From the NCBI GenBank assembly GCA_033002965.1, contig JAURVB010000036.1, forward strand, positions 1 to 64,000: a stretch of DNA of 64,000 nucleotides, read 5' to 3'. The notes under the pieces are model-generated. The model searched no databases and was not told the origin of the DNA. It worked only from the letters and a program-made list of their open reading frames with translations. The position numbers were made by a program, and so were the translations under genes. The DNA comes from Piper betle. Taxonomy: Eukaryota; Streptophyta; Magnoliopsida; Piperales; Piperaceae. Below, piece after piece: positions 11,199 through 21,943 of the stretch. Position 1 is the first letter of the stretch. Every line of letters starts with the position of its first letter.

Positions 11199-13682
11199 TG
11201 TAAAACCCAGGACTCAAGTCAGAGTTTTAAATTATCGAACCAGTCGGTTCGAGTCTAGTCAGTTTCATAAACCGCATGTTGAGTCGAGGCTAGCCATGAG
11301 TTATGTGCAATGAGAGTCAGATATATCTGAATATATAATGATAACGTCAAAAAGATGGTGAGAAATGAGTTATTAGAATATATAAAAGTATGCAGTGTAT
11401 ATATATATATTATGTATTTGATCATAGAATTATATTTAGGCCGAATACAACATTAGGACGCGTTATGGGGAAGTTTGGGTGGGTTATTAGCTATAGAACA
11501 TGTCATTGTAGTGTTATAGTGGGTAATATATTTTATAGAATTTCTCCCTATTTTTTAAGATTTTTTTTAGGATGAAGAATTAGTTATTATTTTTAACTCG
11601 AGTCGGAGTCAAGTTAACTTTTATTTACAATATCGCCATTGACCCATTTCTTCTCCACCCGACACCTTCCCCTCCAAACCCTTGCCGCCACCTCTAAACT
11701 CACCTCTGACTCCACCGCCGATGCCACGCCACCACCGATTGATGCCGCCAAGCCTCACTGTGCCGTTGTCGTGTCACCCCGAGCGCCCTAGGCCATCACT
11801 CAGCCTCCACAATGTAAGGAAGGCGAGCCCTCAAGCCGCGCAATCGTCGCCCATTCCGCCGTTGGCAACCATCGTCACCGACACTCCCACGACCTTCCCC
11901 GATGAGAGCGGAGACCAGTGTCACCCACATTGGCCGGATCTCCACACCCCACAGCTGACAACCCTGTTTTGCCTTTTTCAGCAAGCCACCACCTCCGCTA
12001 CCTCCGCCGACTAGATTGACATTCTAGACGCATCAAGCTCGTCGAGCAGGTGCCAACAGTATCCCATACCACCACCTTCTCGCTGGTAGTGGTAGCCGAC
12101 AATAGTTGTCAAAAGACTACAGGAAGGTCTCTGAAAAACAACCGAAAGTGCCAAAAAACTGCTAGAAGCCACCGAAAAATCGGATTGGCTAGAATTTGCC
12201 AGATCTTCTGCTGAACTCACCCAGTCGAACCTGACTGAACTTCGGATGCTGGTGAGTGCCGAATTAGAGCTCTGAGACATGCAATGAAACTCTAGCCATT
12301 GCCAAGTGCCGACGACATGAGGTATAATTACCTCTGACTTAATTATTTAAAATTGATGATTGTTAAGACACCATGCTAAGATTGATGAATTGACGTGCTG
12401 GATATTTTTATTGTAAATAAAACATAAAATATGAATTGCCTGGTTGAAGTGTATTAAAACGGATGTTAATGAATTAATTAGATAAACTAAGTAATTATCG
12501 TAATCTAATGCAACATATCGTAGGAAACATTATGTGTAATTGATCTATGATGTGGTGTGTGTATGCTATAGAATATTTGATGCAACATTCAATTAGCGGG
12601 CATTAGCTTCTAGATTTGATGTATAGGTACGGAGTAGGATCTCGCTACCTAGGCACGAGGACACGCTTGGAACTTCTACCAGGTCCGTTTAGGACTCACT
12701 CTTGATTTATTGTCTCATTCTGTCATGTTTTGCTTATAATAGGAAAGAGGGCATATCAAGTAGTGAATTTATCGTATCCCACTCTACACGGGCCATTTTT
12801 CCAATCGTATTTCTAGATTAATTTCCCTACCCAGTATGTTTTCGAAACTCAGATTCAAATGATGATGCCTTCGGCCTATTTTACTAAATTCCCTACCCAG
12901 GCCCATTTATATGTAGTTTTTGTGTTTTCAGTGAGATGTGTGACGAGGGAAATCGACGGCCACACCTTGAGATAGGGCGTGTGTTTGTCAAAGTGGGCTC
13001 TAAAACTTGTGAGCATCCACTCCATTCCTGTGGAATTATGATAACTCCTCCTTTGAGTTCCTTAAACCTGAAGAAGTGTGGAGGTTCATGGATACTGCTG
13101 TGCAACACATGCATAGACTTGTGACATAAAAGGGTATTAAAGTTGCATGCCTGAGAATATTTGGCCTCTGTACTCAGGGCTAGGAGTAATATGGAAGATG
13201 TAGAGGGCCGAGAGAACAAAAAATAATTTTCCCACGTAATGGGATAGTTTAAATGGCCAAGGAAAGGGAATGATATGGAAAGGGGACGCTGCCGCCCGAG
13301 GTCAATGACTCCCATTACTGCCCTTTTGAGAGTTTTTGAGGAAGTATATGAGGTTTTTTTCAACAAGAGGCTCAAATGGATATAAGTTATTTTTTGACCG
13401 GTAACACTTGTTACTGACATCTTTCTATTATATACGTAGGTGAGAATCGCGAGAAATAAGTACTGTCGGGACTGCAGAGGAGTAGCATTGAGTCGTGCAC
13501 ACATGTACTTGCCGATTGTGATCGGTGATGTATTGAATTGTTTAAATAATGAATTTGAATGATATTCTATAAATTGTTGTAAAGACTATGCTTGCGAATG
13601 AAAATGGAAAGTAGGAATGAACAGGGTGAGCTTCGTAGCGAGGATAACCAGAATGAGAAAAACATGCCATGTTTGAACTGTT
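11199..13682 (+). repeat. 3' LTR of element 1, truncated
   Basis: It starts TGTAAAACCCAGGACTC right after the purine tract and is collinear with the 5' LTR up to about 13682, where the sequence changes abruptly. About 330 bases of the LTR 3' end are missing. The GC-rich block is at about 11640-12290, the candidate intron at 12322-12742, and the hairpin at 13399. The two LTRs differ at many positions, so the insertion is old. Confidence 0.85.
12322..12742 (+). other. Candidate intron in 3' LTR of element 1
   Basis: Donor TGAG|GTATAATTACC and acceptor CTTATAATAG|G bracket 421 AT-rich bases at the same LTR position as in the other copies. Confidence 0.4.
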
Positions 13683-13905
13683 ACACACTCGATCCTTCTT
13701 CCATCATCGACCAATGCCAAAGGAAGCTTACATACATAAATATAAGAAAAAGGACGATAATCAAACAATTGATTAGTAGTCAGAAAATAACTAAAAGTAG
13801 TACAAAAATTGGTTGATGGGTACTTTAGCACCCATGAAGGAAATCTCAAACATCAAGCATAGGTTAGTGCCACCCAACAACCACACAATATTATCATACA
13901 TATTG
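13683..13905. other. Unclassified sequence after the truncated LTR
   Basis: This stretch separates the break in the 3' LTR of element 1 from the next LTR copy. I see no gene. The short open frames in it have no recognisable motifs. Confidence 0.35.
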
Positions 13906-15081
13906 TGTCAGAACCATAAATATTATTCAACTAAATATTATTTTTAAGAATCAATATTGACCTTTATCATATCGGTACAATGATATTTATGAATGGTTTT
14001 AAATAAATTTTGTTTATTAAATTTTTGGGATTGGGAGTTGTGAGTGCGATTTAACATTCATTCACATTAAGTAAATAATAAGTTTTTGACTTTTCACTAT
14101 CAAACTAATTGTTGGTATTTAATAAAATTATTTGTGATTTCGTTCTTTTTTATAAAATTTAATAATACCTTCTTGAATTCCACACATATTAATAAAATTT
14201 AATGTAGTGACTTCTTTAATTCTACACATATTCTTCTATATAAAGGAGAGTTCTGTTGATGTTAAATGAAACATCCTTTGGATAGTTTGTGAGCACATTT
14301 GACTCACAAAGGGAAGGCTTTAGGATCATGTGTCATAGTTGCAGGTTCCTCATGACAATACCAGGTTCATATAATTACTTGAAATGTTATATATTTCGAT
14401 CTGGGAGTCTTGGTCGGCCTAAGTCAACATTCGATCACCATGCGCCAAGCGCAATCAGCGTCAAAAATTGGCTCAGTCTGACATAGGGCAACACCCTTAA
14501 AATTCTTAAAAGATTAAATACCTACCCCCATGCCGAAAGGGATGATAGGGCGCAGTGGCGCAAGACAGCTCATTATGCACTTGTGACATCGAGAGGGTGA
14601 GTCAATGGCAAATATCGGTACCTATAGGCTGAGGGTCACATAGCATGTGTGCGCATACATGGGATTGTAGTTGAATGGGCGGCCACCCTCTCAGCATATT
14701 AAGAGCTCAGCATAGGATCATAATCACTAAAAGACGTGATTCATATGTTGTGGAATATATTAATTATTTTTGTAATTATACAACTTAGTGTTTTTATAAC
14801 TAACACGGAATTACCTCCGCAGGTATGAGCATGGAAGGATGGGTAGAGTCAGGATAGCTGGAGGACTCTATTATTGGACTATTCTTTTCTCGAGATTGTT
14901 TGCATAGTAGTGGGATTTTGGTTTGGTTCATGAGGCTTAGATTATTCCGAGCATTTGTATATTAAATTTATTGTTAGGGATTTATTTAAAATCTTGAAAA
15001 TTAATAAAAAATTAATTTATGAGATACTTAGTTTCATATAGTAACACTTGGCTTGTGGCTCGAAATAGGCGGTTCATTACA
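13906..15081 (+). mobile_element. Solo LTR or LTR fragment related to 910-2187
   Basis: It is collinear with 965-2187, from AGAACCATAAAT to the end GGTTCATTACA. The shared blocks include GTTAAATGAAACATCC, GGAAGGCTTTAG and GGACTCTATTATTGGACTA. The left end (TGTCAGAACC) lacks the first roughly 55 bases of the related copy, so it is probably truncated. The flanking five bases (TATTG and CGTGA) do not match. No coding region is attached. Confidence 0.6.
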
Positions 15082-15171
15082 CGTGAAGTCCGAAAAACTT
15101 AACGGCACCATGCAACATGTCATAATCATATATGTGTACTAGAATCTAATAGACGATAACATAACTATATC

Positions 15172-16245
15172 TGTAACGACCCGCCATTTTTCACAATAAT
15201 ATTGTGGGCCTAGCTGGCTAGGTGTTACCAATATGAAACTACTAAATGCCGAGTATAATAATTAAAACAAGTATAAAATAAAGGTTCCCACAGTCTTAGA
15301 CCGTTTCCCAGCAGCCACACTTATTTCTCAAACAAATAAAAATAGGAGTCCTCATATTACTTTGCTCCATGCTCTAGTTGTCAATCATCTAATCTTGAAT
15401 CTGCACACCTGCGGAGGCAATTCCGCGTTAGTGATTACAACACTAAGTAGTATAATAAATAAAACAAATCAAGTACATTCCACCATTTCCATATATTTAT
15501 TTTAATATGCGGTGGAGCAATTCCGCTATACTCCAAAACAATGCGGAGGAGGTGTCCGCTGTGATCCGCACACCCCGGCCGTAGCCTTTTTATGGGGAGG
15601 CTACCACTACCGTCTCCAGTGCCAGTGCCTCGCACACCCCGGCCGTAGCCTTTTTGTGGGGAAGCTATCACTGCACTCAGGTGATTGCTATGCCCCGTTT
15701 GTGGGGAAGCTCTCACTACCAATTCTAGTGCCAGTGCCTCACACACCCCGGCCGTAGCCTTTTTATGGGGAGGCTATCACTGCACTCTAGTGTTAGTGCC
15801 TTACACACCCCGGCCGGAGCCTTTTTATGGGGAGGCTATCACTACACTCACGTGATTGCTACACCCCGTTTGTGGGGAAGCTCTCACTGCCAACTCTAGT
15901 GCTAGTGCCTCACACACCCCGGCCGTAGCCTTTTTATGGGGCGGCTATCACTGCACTCAGTGTCAGTGCCTCACACACCCCGGCCGTAGCCTTTTTATGG
16001 GGCGGCAATCACTGCACTCTAGTGCGATGGAGGAATCGCTGTGCCTCACTCACCCCGGCCGTAGCCTTTTTATGGGGCGGCTATCACTACTCCAAAACAA
16101 TATCGATGCATTACAAGATTCACACACATAACACGACCCAGTGTCGGACTGAGTCAATTCTTTGACCCCGGTTGCACTTCGTGCATGGTGGTCGAATCTG
16201 GGCTCAGGCCGACCTAGGCTACCAACAAGGAAAATACGATGTTCT
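15172..16245 (-). repeat. 3' half of minus-strand LTR X, with tandem array
   Basis: Its plus-strand start TGTAACGACCCGCC is the reverse complement of an LTR 3' end, GGCGGGTCGTTACA. The whole stretch is an inverted near-copy of about 28295-29314. It contains the GCGGAGGCAATTCCGC hairpin, a tandem array, and the TGAGTCAATTCTTTGACCCC and GTGGTCGAATCTGGG blocks common to the group. At 16245, just after TACGATGTTCTA, homology to the 26687 LTR stops and long-LTR family sequence begins, so LTR X is a chimera. Confidence 0.75.
15560..16095 (-). repeat. Tandem array, units about 62 bp, inside LTR X
   Basis: Roughly eight or nine imperfect units are built around CACCCCGGCCGTAGCC followed by TTTTTATGGGGAGGCTATCA. 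Some units carry the variant CCCCGTTTGTGGGGAAGCT. The same array type lies at 28455-28925 in the opposite orientation. Short open frames through it are by-products. Confidence 0.8.
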
Positions 16246-16851
16246 AGCGAGTGTCGGCGGGGTCAGGGGTCTATCGGCACCAGCTCGACGAGCTTGGTCC
16301 GATGGTGGTGTCAAACACGGTAGCCGGGGCGGCAACGGCTGTCGGCGGCGGCGTCGAAAATGGGCGGCAGAGACGGCGACGGCGTGCTCCGATCAGGGCT
16401 ACGGCCGGCCTCGACGGCGGTCGGGATGATTGGGGAAAAACACCCCTAGTGGCAAACTCGTAAATAAGTATTGACTCGATTCCTACTCGAATCAAAATAA
16501 TAACTAGTTCGTAATAAATTCAAAAAAATCTAGACAAATATGGAAAAAATCTCATAAAAAAAACACAACAACAACCAAATGACATGCTATATAACTAATA
16601 ACCTACCCGAATACCATCTAACGCTCCCTAATGTGTTATTCAGCCTAAACTAATTGTACGGTCACAACATAAAAAAATAAAATCATCAACTGTATACTCT
16701 CATATCTACTAATAACTCACTCTGCTGATGCGCATCTGACGCTATCATCAATACTTGGGTATACAAGAACCCTCATAGCACGTGCACACGATCGGCCTTG
16801 GCCCCGTACACGTGTTCTGAAAGCTGAACCAACTCGGACCACAGTCGAACC
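16246..16851 (-). repeat. Middle part of LTR X (long-LTR family U3 side)
   Basis: This matches, in the same minus orientation, the U3 side of the element 2 LTRs: the GC-rich end with CACCAGCTCGACGAGCTTGG, then the AT-rich TAACTAGTTCGTAATAAATT region and the CCTACCCGAAT block. It is interrupted at 16851/16852 by element 2 and resumes at 24857. Confidence 0.8.
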
Positions 16852-16856
16852 GACCG
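16852..16856. repeat. Target-site duplication of element 2, left copy
   Basis: GACCG directly precedes the LTR end at 16857 and is repeated directly after the other LTR at 24852-24856. A 5-bp duplication is the Ty3/gypsy norm. Confidence 0.9.
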
Positions 16857-17128
16857 TGTAACACCCCGTTTCAGCTCACCCGTGAACCGACCGGAAAATG
16901 TCACCAACGACCAAATCGTTCGCTAATCTACTGGGTTCAATTAAGCAGACCCGGATCTGCCCTCGGCGTCTCAAGATGGAGATGCAAACATGAAATGCAT
17001 AAATGGGAACGATTGGGTTCTAACGCGGTCCTACATGCATGCTATGATGTACAAGCAAAAACAAGACAAAACAATAAATGAGAAACCAAAAGAAAATATA
17101 TACTACTACGTAAAAACGGACAGAATTT

Positions 17129-17149
17129 CCCCTAAAAGTGCAATAAGGG
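17129..17149 (-). promoter_or_regulatory. LTR hairpin D (CCCTTA/TAGGGG)
   Basis: On the minus strand CCCTTA pairs with TAGGGG across a short loop, with one wobble. Equivalents are 22217-22237 (identical), 5652-5672 (CCTCTA/TAGGGG) and 62437-62458 (CCCCTA/TAGGGG, perfect). Confidence 0.45.
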
Positions 17150-17530
17150 CCAACCTGTCCACAACAAAGGTATATAAATATTTTATCAAAATACGATAAA
17201 ACATAACAATCTACCGCGACATTCCATTATTATCTCATTTGTTTTCATCTAAGCCGAGGCTGAACTCAAGGCTCCCTGCTCATTCACATCTATCCGTTCA
17301 TTTCATAACAAGCAATTCATCAAGACAAAAACATTCTAATTATCATTCACATAGCAATAACACACCATCATTATACATTACACGCGGCAGGTACATGTGT
17401 GCGCGGTTCTGTGCTGCTCCTCCGCAGTCCCGACAGCTTTCATCGCTCGCATTTCTCACCTACATATATATAGAAAAACCGTCAGTAACGAGTGTTACCG
17501 GCCCGAAAAATAACTAATATCAATCTGGCA

Positions 17531-17550
17531 CAGGAGAGCAAACTCTCCTG
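17531..17550 (-). promoter_or_regulatory. LTR hairpin B (CAGGAGAG/CTCTCCTG)
   Basis: A perfect 8-bp inverted repeat with a 4-base loop. It is identical at 22619-22638. At 62048-62065 the stem is ATGAGAG/CTCTCAT, so one pair has changed on both sides. In element 1 only a 4-bp stem remains near 5271. Confidence 0.5.
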
Positions 17551-18134
17551 TTGAATGAAAACCATATACTTCCTCAAGAACTCTCATCAGGGCACATATG
17601 GGAGCCGTCGCCCTCGGGTCGACAGCGTCCCCCTTTCTTTCTCATTCTCATACCTTGGCCATTTCTCTATCGCTTCTCGCATCAAATCTCATTCCTTTCC
17701 GCCCTCTGCACCTTCCATATTACTCCTGGCCTTGAGTACGAAGGCCGAGCACTCTCAGGCAGTCGCCTTTAGTGCCCTTTGAAACCACAAGTCTAGACAT
17801 GCGCTGCAATGCAGTACCCATGAACCTCCACACTTCTCCGGGTTTGAGGAACTCAAAGGTGGAGTTGTCAGGATCCCTCGGGAATGAAACGGCCCGCACA
17901 CCATTCCAGAGCCCACTATCGACTCACACGTGCCCGCTCGCGTAGCACGGTAGTCGGATTTCCCTCATTCAATCTCTCACTAAAAACGCGAAAACTATAC
18001 ATATATATAGGTCTGGGTTGGGATTTATACAATAGGCCCGAAGGCAACGTGAGCTGGATCTGAAGTTCGAAAACAAACTCGAGGGATCTCATCCTCGAGG
18101 GTTATTAATCCGGAAAATCGTTGGCTAAATGGCC

Positions 18135-18172
18135 CGAGTTAAGTGGGATCCGATAAAACGCCACTTAACTCG
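18135..18172 (-). promoter_or_regulatory. LTR hairpin A (12-bp perfect stem) after the candidate acceptor
   Basis: CGAGTTAAGTGG and CCACTTAACTCG form a 12-bp perfect inverted repeat separated by 14 bases, immediately downstream of the candidate splice acceptor. It is repeated at 23223-23260. At 61422-61457 the stem is kept, with one A-T pair replaced by G-T. Confidence 0.5.
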
Positions 18173-18174
18173 TC

Positions 18175-18634
18175 CTGCACATGATAAATCAAATACACAA
18201 TAGAATAGCGTAAAACAGAGAACGAGTCCTAAACGGACCTGGTAGAAGCTCCAAACGGGTCCACGCGCCTAGGCGGCGAGCTCCTACACCGTACCTACAC
18301 AATCAAGCTAAAAACTAACGCCCGCATGATGAATCACACATCCTATAGCATGCACACACAATCAACACAATCACGCATCAATCAACACACATCAACCTAT
18401 ATCAATTCTAGCAAGTCTACTTAGGCTAGTTTGCATTAGATCATGATCATTACCTAGTTACCCTAATTAGTTTCTTAGCCTCCATTTTTAACACCACTCA
18501 ATCAAACAAATTTCATATTTTATCCTTAATCAAATCTACATTTATATATATTATTATAACACACAATTCACCAATCCTAGCATGCAATTCTAATAATCAA
18601 TACTTTCAAATAATTAAGTTAAAATAAATTATAC
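18175..18634 (-). other. Candidate intron in 3' LTR of element 2
   Basis: On the minus strand a donor GCGAG|GTATAATT starts at 18634 and an acceptor ATCATGTGCAG|G ends at 18175, giving 460 AT-rich bases following a GC-rich block. Confidence 0.4.
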
Positions 18635-19777
18635 CTCGCGTCGTCGAAAATCGGCGACGGCTAGGGTTTCCGTTTCGTGGCTCGAAACTCGAATTCGGCA
18701 CCTAGCGGCGTCCGAAGTCCGATCAGATTGGACCGGGTGCGTTCGGCGGATGATCCGGCGAATTTCCCACGAATCCAATTTTCGGCGGTTCCGGCAGTTT
18801 TCGGCGAGTGTCGGCAGTTTTCCGGCAGATTCCGACGGTTTTCCGGCGATGATTCGGGACGGGGCAATCAGGGGGTCTATCGGCACCAGCTCGACGAGCT
18901 TGGTCCGATGGTGGTGTCAAACAAGGTAGCCGGGGCGGCGATGGCTGTCGGCGGCGGCGTTGAAAATGGGCGGCGGCGGCGGCGTGCTCCGATCGGGGCT
19001 GCGGCCGGCCTCGACGGCGCTCGGGATGGTGGGGGAAATGTCGGCGACGGCGAGAGGGTGAGACTGGTGGTCATAGCGGCGGCGACGACGACCGAACGGC
19101 GGCGGAATCCGGCCCGGAGTGGCGACGGCCGAGGCGGCTTCGTGGCATCGCGGCGGCGCGCCGGCAGGCGATCGGTGGCCGGGGTCGGTCGTGGCGGCAC
19201 GGCGACGGCACGGCAAGGCTGAGCGGCGTCGATCGGCGGCAGTGCGGCGTCGGCGGCGGCGGCAGCAGCACACAACGGCGAGGGTTTGGGTGAAGAAGGG
19301 TCGGGAGGGAGAAGAAATGCTCTAGTGGCAGTTTCGTAAATAAGTATTGACTCGATTCCTACTCGAGTCAAAATAATAACTAGTTCGTAATAAATTCTAA
19401 AAAAATCTAGAAAAATATGGAAAAATTCCATAAAATAAAACAAACACAACAACATCCAAATGGCATGCTCTATAACTAATAACCCACCCGAATATAATCC
19501 AACGCGTCCTAACGCGTTATTCGGCCTAAAACTATTTCTACGATCAAACATATAAAAAGAAAAAAATACTGCATACTTTCATATATTCTGATAACTCATA
19601 TCTCACCATCTTCTCGACGTTATCATCATATATTCAGGTACACCTGACTCTCATCGCTCATAACTCACGGCTGGCCTCGACTCAGCACGCGGTTCATGAA
19701 ACTGACTCGACTCGAACCAACGGTTGAACCGACTGGTTCGGTAACGTAAAACCCTGACTCGAGTCACGGGTTTTACA

Positions 19778-19792
19778 ACCTTCCCTCCTTAT
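19778..19792 (-). promoter_or_regulatory. Polypurine tract of element 2
   Basis: On the minus strand AAGGAGGGAAGGTT directly precedes the 3' LTR start, after the conserved TTTCGAGGACGAAATTTT tail. Confidence 0.85.
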
Positions 19793-19848
19793 AAAAATTT
19801 CGTCCTCGAAATTTTAGATTAAGGAGGTTTCACTCTGGTAGCTATCTA

Positions 19849-21754
19849 CTAAATGTGAAATCCGAGGTGAGACGCGTGCGTACCTATCACGTTTGTCGTA
19901 TCCTCCAGTGCTTTAGCAATCGTGGCTGTGTCCATCCCTGCTGCCCAAGGTGGTACCGAAATGGACGGTCCTCGTGGTGGTGTTGTTTGCATTCCTCTCT
20001 GATCCAAGGCCTGCTGTTCTTGTCCTGTCATGCTAGCTACAAGCCCTCTCTGCTGCTGTCTCAGTGGCTGTTGGTCTCTGCCTCTCTGGCCTTGACCTTG
20101 ACCATGCTGGCCTCTCTGCTGTGGTTGTTGCTGGGGAGCTCGGAGTGCAAGTCTCTGCGGAGGTGCTGGGAGTGTCACCTGTTGGGTCTGGCCAGTTGGA
20201 CAAGTTGCAACTCTATGCCCTGGTTGACCGCAACTATAGCATACGTCTGTGCCTACACTGCACTCTGCAGCTCTATGTCCTCGCTGACCGCATCTGTAGC
20301 ATGCATCTGTGCCTGCTCTGCACTCACCTCCATGACGACGTCGACAATTCTGACAGAAGGGTGCTCTGTAGCCCTGAACTTGGGCATCCATAGCCCTCAT
20401 GGCAACTGGTGCATCTAACCGATGTCTCTGTTGTTCTCCCTGCTCTGGCTGATACGGCCTCGAATGTTGCTGCCTCTGGTCAACATCCTGGCGAGGTCTA
20501 GCAGCTATAACTCGTTCTGCCTCGCTTGCAGCTCTCACAACATCACCGAAAGTAGCGAACTTCCTATCCAAATAGGCCATCCTGATCTCGTGATGGAGGC
20601 CTTCGTAAAAATGCTCTATCCTTCTTTCTTCGGTGGACACCAAGTCTGGTGCAAATCTCTCCAGAGCTCTAAACCTAGTCTCGTATTGTACCACCGTCAT
20701 GGGTCCCTGCCTCAGCGTCTAGAATTCTCGTTCCTTTCTCTTCCTGATGTTTGGCGGGAAATACTTTCCATCGAATTCCGCCCTAAATTCCTCCCATGTG
20801 ATGTCCTGGGGCTGACGATGGGCGAATACAGAATTCTGGACCGAACTCCACCATATCCTGGCTTCGTCCTGGAATGCTCCTGTGATGATGCGCACTCGGT
20901 GCTCCATGGGGCATGCCATAGTGTCAAACACTCCTATAGCTGACGATATCCACAAGAATGCCTCTTCCGCGTCCAACTTTCCAAAGAAAGGTCGTCCACC
21001 ATTCTTCACGAACTTTTCGTACTGCCACAGTTCCAATTTCCTCGTATCCACTGATCTGTTCGATCTTTCTCCTTGCTCATACCGAGGAAATTGTGGTCCC
21101 GTACCTGTTGGTACACCGTCAAATCTTGCAGCTCCACTTCCGCCTGCAGTCTGCCCGCTACCTACTGCTGCGGTTCCACTGATGTCCGGTCTCATCCCCG
21201 CCTGAAGTGGGGCAAATAGGGGAACTGTCGTTGGAGTAGTCCTCTGTTGTAGCGGTGGAGGAGGAGGCGGCGGCAGCGGGTCCGTGGAAACTACTGGCTC
21301 TCCCCGTGCCTCTTCACCTACTGCTGGTCTCTTCTCAGTTCTGGCCACAGAAAGAGCTATCTGTCTGAGCTCTCTCCTGAATTCCTCTTGGTCTTGCTGC
21401 ATTTGTCTCCTAAATTCTTCCTGACTTTGCTGCATTTGTATCTGAGCTTCCACCAACCTGGCAATCGCTGCGTCTCTCTCCTGTCGACTACTTCTGGTGC
21501 GGTAACTGTCACGACCACTGTCTCGGTCCCTGCGACTATCTAGGTCCCTGACGACTATCTCGATCACGGCAACTGTCTCGATGATGGCTCTCACCACGTC
21601 GGCTAGCTGAAACTGGCACACTGACCTCTACTGGTGGCATGGCAGTCCTAGGTTGACTAGAGGCGGCGTCACTGTGAACAGGGCTAGGACTGTCCTATCT
21701 GGCTACTGGAGGCGATGGGGTCCTGATCTGTGTCCGGCGGGTCTGTGTCACCAT
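19849..21754 (-). pseudogene. Gag of element 2, lightly damaged
   Basis: Gag forms the particle that packages element RNA. The likely start is ATG at 21754 (MVTQTRR...), but a stop follows within about 20 codons and a frame change lies near 21540. From there a 280-residue stretch is open down to 20719: a glutamine/glutamate-rich coiled segment (QEEFRRQ repeated), a run of seven prolines, then the gag core (FVKNGGRPFFGKLDAEEAF, WISSAIGVF, FQDEARIWW). An amber codon at 20717-20719 follows REF, where element 1 has His. The frame reopens as VVQYETRFRALERFAPDL and carries three zinc knuckles: CX2CX3HX3C at about 20320-20355, then two CX2CX4HX4C at 20200-20301. It ends at 19849 without protease. 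Confidence 0.9.
20200..20355 (-). other. Three zinc knuckles of element 2 Gag
   Basis: In the 284-codon frame starting at 20700, residues C116/C119/H123/C127 form a short knuckle, and C134/C137/H142/C147 and C154/C157/H162/C167 form two classic CX2CX4HX4C knuckles. These bind the packaged RNA. Confidence 0.85.
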
Positions 21755-21925
21755 CCTGCTACAAATTCCTGATCTGATCTGCTCACCCTGTCACACCACC
21801 GACTCGTAAGAAAATCTGCAAACCAAAAACATTAAGACAGAAAAATACCTGTCGGTACAGCTCGGAGCAGCTTCGGCACACATGTAACCTGTAACGCATC
21901 TACCATCTTAATCAACCAAGGGTTA

Positions 21926-21937
21926 GCTCTGATACCA
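21926..21937 (-). promoter_or_regulatory. Primer-binding site of element 2 (initiator tRNA-Met)
   Basis: TGGTATCAGAGC on the minus strand lies six bases inside the 5' LTR end (TGTTACA). It matches the complement of the 3' end of initiator tRNA-Met and is intact. Confidence 0.92.
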
Positions 21938-21943
21938 CTTACT

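Larger units (their letters stand above)
3255..13682 (+). mobile_element. Element 1: decayed Ty3/gypsy chromovirus-like retrotransposon
   Basis: The order is 5' LTR, primer-binding-site remnant, gag with zinc knuckles, protease, reverse transcriptase, RNase H, integrase, a chromodomain-like tail, purine tract and 3' LTR, all on the plus strand. That order, with RNase H before integrase, defines Ty3/gypsy. The tRNA-Met-type primer site and the C-terminal chromodomain-like segment suggest the Tekay/Del-type chromoviruses, which is inference from memory. All coding regions hold stops and frameshifts and the reverse transcriptase has an internal deletion, so it cannot move itself. The 3' LTR lacks its last roughly 330 bases, so no target duplication can be checked; the left flank is CACTC. 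Confidence 0.9.
16857..19777 (-). repeat. 3' LTR of element 2
   Basis: In minus orientation it starts TGTAAAACCCGTGACTCGAG (at 19777) and ends GGGGTGTTACA (at 16857), 2921 bp. It is nearly identical to 21944-24851, with scattered substitutions and small indels mainly in the GC-rich block (about 18640-19320). It contains a candidate intron (18175-18634) and hairpins at 18135-18172, 17531-17550, 17483-17500 and 17129-17149. Long open frames such as 18677-19222 and 18877-19551 are composition by-products. Confidence 0.93.

Noticed and set aside
13906..15081. Target duplication around the LTR at 13906
   Set aside because: TATTG and CGTGA are unrelated, and the left end is probably truncated.
18677..19551. 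Arg/Pro/Ala-rich open frames in the GC-rich block of LTRs (also 3663-4013, 11682-12014, 23771-24415, 60141-60671)
   Set aside because: Open in several frames at once on both strands, frame not preserved between LTR copies, composition-driven.
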